Of a stretch of 64,000 nt of DNA, positions 61,679 to 64,000 are shown piece by piece (positions within the stretch are counted from its first letter, which is position 1; each line of letters begins with the position of its first letter). The stretch is taken from the NCBI GenBank assembly GCA_900475325.1, contig LS483371.1, positions 1,488,001 through 1,552,000 on the forward strand. The letters are read 5' to 3'. Below the pieces are notes generated by a model that did not search any database, had not been told where the DNA came from, and saw nothing but the letters and a program-made list of their open reading frames with translations. The position numbers were made by a program, and so were the translations under genes. Origin of the DNA: Paucimonas lemoignei. GTDB taxonomy: Bacteria; Pseudomonadota; Gammaproteobacteria; Pseudomonadales; Pseudomonadaceae.

Positions 61679-62242
61679 CTACGGCCTGATCTCAATCATC
61701 GTGCCGTCCTTCACCAGATTCCAGACCTCACGCATGTCGTTGTTCTTCATGGCGATGCAGCCGTTGGTCCAGTCCAGGGTATGGAAGTACCACTCCGGAT
61801 ACTCCTCATCCAGCGGCGTGCCGTGGATCATGATCATGCTGCCGGGTTTGACCCCTTCGCGTTTCGAGCGCTCGGCGTCGGTGACGTTAGGGTAGGAAAT
61901 ATGCATCGACAGGTTGTAGTTGGTGCTGGTCTTGCGCCAGTCCAGCCAGTAGAACCCTTCCGGTGTGCGCTGATCGCCCTCCATGAGCTTGGTGCCTTTG
62001 GGCTGTTTGCCCAGCGAAATGCGATACGTCTTCAACGGTTCGCCGCCGCTGATCAACTGCAACTGGCGAACGGATTTGAGTACCAGAACCTTGTCGATTT
62101 TCTTGTCGGCGATGTTCTCGACATTGATCACCTTCTCGCCGACGATTTTCTGCTCACTGCCTTTAGGGACGATGGTTTGGGTAAACGCAGCCTGAGACAG
62201 GGGCATGAATGACAAGCACAGAGCAGCGAGCAACCAACGCAT
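61679..62242 (-). CDS. L,D-transpeptidase (YkuD domain)
   Basis: A 187-residue secreted protein. The signal peptide is MRWLLAALCLSFMPLSQAA. The YkuD domain (about 50-187) has VLVLKSVRQLQLISGGEPLK at the start, MIHGTP, and the catalytic DWTNGCIAMKNNDM with the nucleophilic Cys; the Arg commonly following the motif is Met here. It may form 3-3 cross-links or anchor proteins to peptidoglycan. The start at 62242 is chosen for the signal peptide. Confidence 0.9.
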   Translation of the reverse strand: MRWLLAALCLSFMPLSQAAFTQTIVPKGSEQKIVGEKVINVENIADKKIDKVLVLKSVRQLQLISGGEPLKTYRISLGKQPKGTKLMEGDQRTPEGFYWLDWRKTSTNYNLSMHISYPNVTDAERSKREGVKPGSMIMIHGTPLDEEYPEWYFHTLDWTNGCIAMKNNDMREVWNLVKDGTMIEIRP

Positions 62243-62286
62243 CGAAACGGTATCCCTGAAGCGGCGCCTTTTATGGGCTGGCCTGA

Positions 62287-62838
62287 TTAAGTGTCTTGAA
62301 TGGGCCGCGAGGGCGGCAAGGCTTCGGTGCGCACCGGGTAGAGCTGCTGGCGCCGATCCGCGAAGAAGCATTCTAGGGTACGGCGCACTGTCATGAAAGC
62401 CAGCTCCGACCAGGGAATATCCGCCTCATCGAAAAGGCCCACTTCCAGGCTCTCGATGCCTGCGGCAAATTCCGGCGTCGCCAGCTCGCCACGATAGAAC
62501 ACATGCACCTGATTGATGTGCGGCACGTCCACCAGCATGTACAACTCCAGGTCACCCAGCGTGGCGCAGGCTTCTTCCACCGTCTCGCGGCGAGCAGCCT
62601 GTTCGATGGTTTCGCCGTTCTCCATGAAACCGGCGGGCAAGGTCCAGAAACCCAGGCGCGGCTCGATGGCGCGTCGACACAGCAGCACCTTGTTGTCCCA
62701 GACGGCTAGGCTGCCCGCGACGATGTTCGGATTCTGATAATGAATGAAGTGACAATGCCCGCACACGTAGCGCAAGCGGCTGTCGCCTTCAGGGATGCGT
62801 TGCTCGACCGGGTTACCGCACTGGCTACAGAATTTCAT
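62287..62838 (-). CDS. NUDIX hydrolase with N-terminal zinc ribbon
   Basis: A 183-residue hydrolase. A zinc ribbon (FCSQCGNPV with YVCGHCHFIHY) precedes the NUDIX domain. The NUDIX box runs from GFMENGETIEQAAR through RETVEEACATLG; the usual Gly after EE is Cys, as in several members of this subgroup. Substrate (a nucleoside diphosphate derivative such as NADH or ADP-ribose) is unknown. Confidence 0.88.
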   Translation of the reverse strand: MKFCSQCGNPVEQRIPEGDSRLRYVCGHCHFIHYQNPNIVAGSLAVWDNKVLLCRRAIEPRLGFWTLPAGFMENGETIEQAARRETVEEACATLGDLELYMLVDVPHINQVHVFYRGELATPEFAAGIESLEVGLFDEADIPWSELAFMTVRRTLECFFADRRQQLYPVRTEALPPSRPIQDT

Positions 62839-62995
62839 GAGGGCATTCGGCTGCTGAATTCAGTCGCTATCTTGGCGTGCAAGGCGGGGCATCGGCAAGC
62901 GGCTCTTACGTATCGTGTCGCCTTGTCCTACAAGGGCTTGGGCAGCTCGCCGCTTTGGTGCATGATGCGGGTTAGGCAACAGATCGAGATTTCCC

Positions 62996-63592
62996 ATGCT
63001 GGACGAGCTACTCCGACGTGTAAGCAGTCATACGCCGAGCACCCTCGAAACGGATCGACGTTTTCCCGAGGCTGCGGTGTTGCTGCCGATTACTCGCAGT
63101 GATGAACCGGAGCTGATTCTGACCTTGCGTGCCAGCGGGCTGTCGACCCATGGCGGCGAGGTGGCGTTCCCGGGTGGGCGTCGTGACCCTGAAGATGTGG
63201 ACCTGATTTTCACTGCGCTACGTGAGGCCGAAGAGGAAATTGGCCTGCCGCCTGGCCTGGTGGAGGTCATTGGCCCGCTCAGCCCGCTGATCTCCAAGCA
63301 CGGGATCAAAGTTACGCCTTATGTGGGCCTGATCCCCGACTTTGTCGAATACCGTCCCAACGATGCCGAAATTGCCGCGGTGTTCAGCGTGCCGCTGGAG
63401 TTCTTTCGTCAGGACACGCGTGAGCATACGCATCGCATCGACTATCAGGGCCGCAGTTGGTATGTGCCCAGCTATCGCTATGGCGAGTTCAAAATCTGGG
63501 GCCTGACCGCGATCATGATCGTGGAGTTGATCAATGTGCTCTATGACAGCAAGATCAGCCTGCATCACCCGCCTGAACATTCCGTGATCTGA
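62996..63592 (+). CDS. NUDIX CoA pyrophosphatase-like hydrolase (YeaB/NudL)
   Basis: A 198-residue NUDIX protein. The UPF0035 signature LTLRASGLSTHGGEVAFPGG precedes the NUDIX box (GGRRDPEDVDLIFTALREAE, then EEIGLPP), the combination linked to CoA diphosphatases. The length and C-terminus (YEFKIWGLTA-like GEFKIWGLTAIMIVELI) fit. It is divergent from the other NUDIX gene; the 157-base space between them shows no gene. Confidence 0.9.
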   Translation: MLDELLRRVSSHTPSTLETDRRFPEAAVLLPITRSDEPELILTLRASGLSTHGGEVAFPGGRRDPEDVDLIFTALREAEEEIGLPPGLVEVIGPLSPLISKHGIKVTPYVGLIPDFVEYRPNDAEIAAVFSVPLEFFRQDTREHTHRIDYQGRSWYVPSYRYGEFKIWGLTAIMIVELINVLYDSKISLHHPPEHSVI

Positions 63593-63622
63593 AGATTTAA
63601 GGCCCCAGAGCCAGGAACCCTG

Positions 63623-63820
63623 ATGGAAACCGAACGCCGCGTCGCTTCACCCTGCGTCAGTATCTGCGCGCTGGATAACGACGACATCTGCCTGGGCTGC
63701 CAGCGCACCGTAAAGGAAATCACCGACTGGCACGCCATGGACAACGATCAGCGCCGCGCCGTGCTCAGGCTGTGTCATGAGCGGGCCGAGGCGAGCGGGC
63801 TTGTCTGGAAGCTTTCCTGA
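63623..63820 (+). CDS. DUF1289 small cysteine protein
   Basis: A 65-residue protein with the DUF1289 pattern: SPCVSICALDNDDICLGCQR gives four Cys with C-x3-C-x7-C-x2-C spacing that may bind a metal or Fe-S cluster. An aromatic segment (EITDWHAM) and a helical tail follow. It starts 30 bases after the NUDIX gene and probably shares its transcript. Confidence 0.85.
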   Translation: METERRVASPCVSICALDNDDICLGCQRTVKEITDWHAMDNDQRRAVLRLCHERAEASGLVWKLS

Positions 63821-63840
63821 TTTGCGTAGCGTGTACGTCT

Positions 63841-63913
63841 TGTAGGAGCTGCCGAAAGCTGCGAAAGCGGTCTTTCAGGTAGATCGGCTTCGCAGCCTTA
63901 GGCGGCTCCTACA
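63841..63913. repeat. REP pair (REPIN), TGTAGGAGC family
   Basis: The arms TGTAGGAGCTGCCGAAAGCT and TTCGCAGCCTTAGGCGGCTC (read on + strand) are inverted with a 22-base spacer, after the DUF1289 gene. Confidence 0.85.
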
Positions 63914-63986
63914 GGGCACCGATACCCATCATCAAGACGCAAGGCTGGTATCATCCCCGCATCTCCCCGCCACATAAGCCTCGCCC

Positions 63987-64000
63987 ATGCTCTTCCTGAT
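63987..64000 (+). CDS. Possible start of a further gene, cut by the window end
   Basis: An ATG at 63987 opens a frame (MLFL...) that runs off the window. Only four codons are visible, so neither gene nor product can be named. Confidence 0.2.

Noticed and set aside
62740..63102. 120-codon plus-strand frame spanning the divergent NUDIX spacer
   Set aside because: It overlaps both real NUDIX genes in other frames and shows no domain.

Overview
The window is a contiguous stretch of a Pseudomonas chromosome, most likely from the fluorescens/syringae side of the genus. Protein sequences and gene order support this (mucD; queA-tgt-yajC-secDF; suhB; trmJ-cysE-isc-ndk-rlmN-pilF-rodZ-ispG-hisS-yfgM-bamB-der; leuA; xseA; guaBA; tadA; mltF; purL), and the intergenic spaces carry paired REP palindromes of the TGTAGGAGC and TGTGGGAGCGAGC types that are typical of the genus. 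Almost everything is core genome. No phage, transposase, integron or CRISPR array is visible.

Layout. 1-5.2 kb: the periplasmic protease gene mucD, then a small glycan-type cassette (GT-C-like membrane protein, GT2 glycosyltransferase, hexapeptide acetyltransferase). 5.2-10.8 kb: ilvE, an unrecognised zinc-finger-like gene between two REP pairs, pheC, a YitT-type membrane protein, and a manganese catalase with a small downstream partner and a 27-codon membrane peptide upstream. 10.9-17.4 kb: tRNA-Leu(CAA) divergent from queA-tgt-yajC-secD-secF (queuosine tRNA modification and protein export), then a glycine-zipper envelope protein. 17.4-27.6 kb: suhB, trmJ-cysE, the full isc iron-sulfur assembly operon preceded by a clear IscR type-1 operator, then ndk and rlmN. 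27.6-35.2 kb: pilF-rodZ-ispG-hisS-yfgM-bamB-der, tightly packed (pilus assembly, cell shape, isoprenoid synthesis, His-tRNA charging, outer membrane assembly, ribosome GTPase).

35.4-47.3 kb: a methionine-type aminotransferase overlapping an omega-amidase (methionine salvage), a FlxA-like coiled-coil protein, leuA preceded by a probable Leu-rich leader peptide, an M23 peptidase, xseA, a TSUP transporter, a zinc-ribbon protein, and guaB-guaA. 47.4-55 kb is the most accessory-looking part: a VapBC-type toxin-antitoxin pair with a double palindromic operator, lipoproteins, a divergent LysR/NAD(P)H quinone reductase pair, a Tat-exported multicopper oxidase, and a 583-residue protein of unknown function that seems to combine beta-trefoil-like and PLAT-like modules with an RHSQL...SGHYRP C-terminus. 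55-64 kb: tadA, mltF, purL, a NIF3-insert-like protein, an L,D-transpeptidase, two NUDIX hydrolases and a DUF1289 protein.

The most interesting observations are the 583-residue protein whose ribosome-binding site lies in a hairpin, two very small membrane-peptide genes, the leuA leader peptide, structured elements inside the isc and bamB-der transcripts, and the ndk promoter embedded in the isc terminator-like palindrome. I see no convincing new multigene system. All identifications are by eye from sequence patterns and remembered families; no database search was run.
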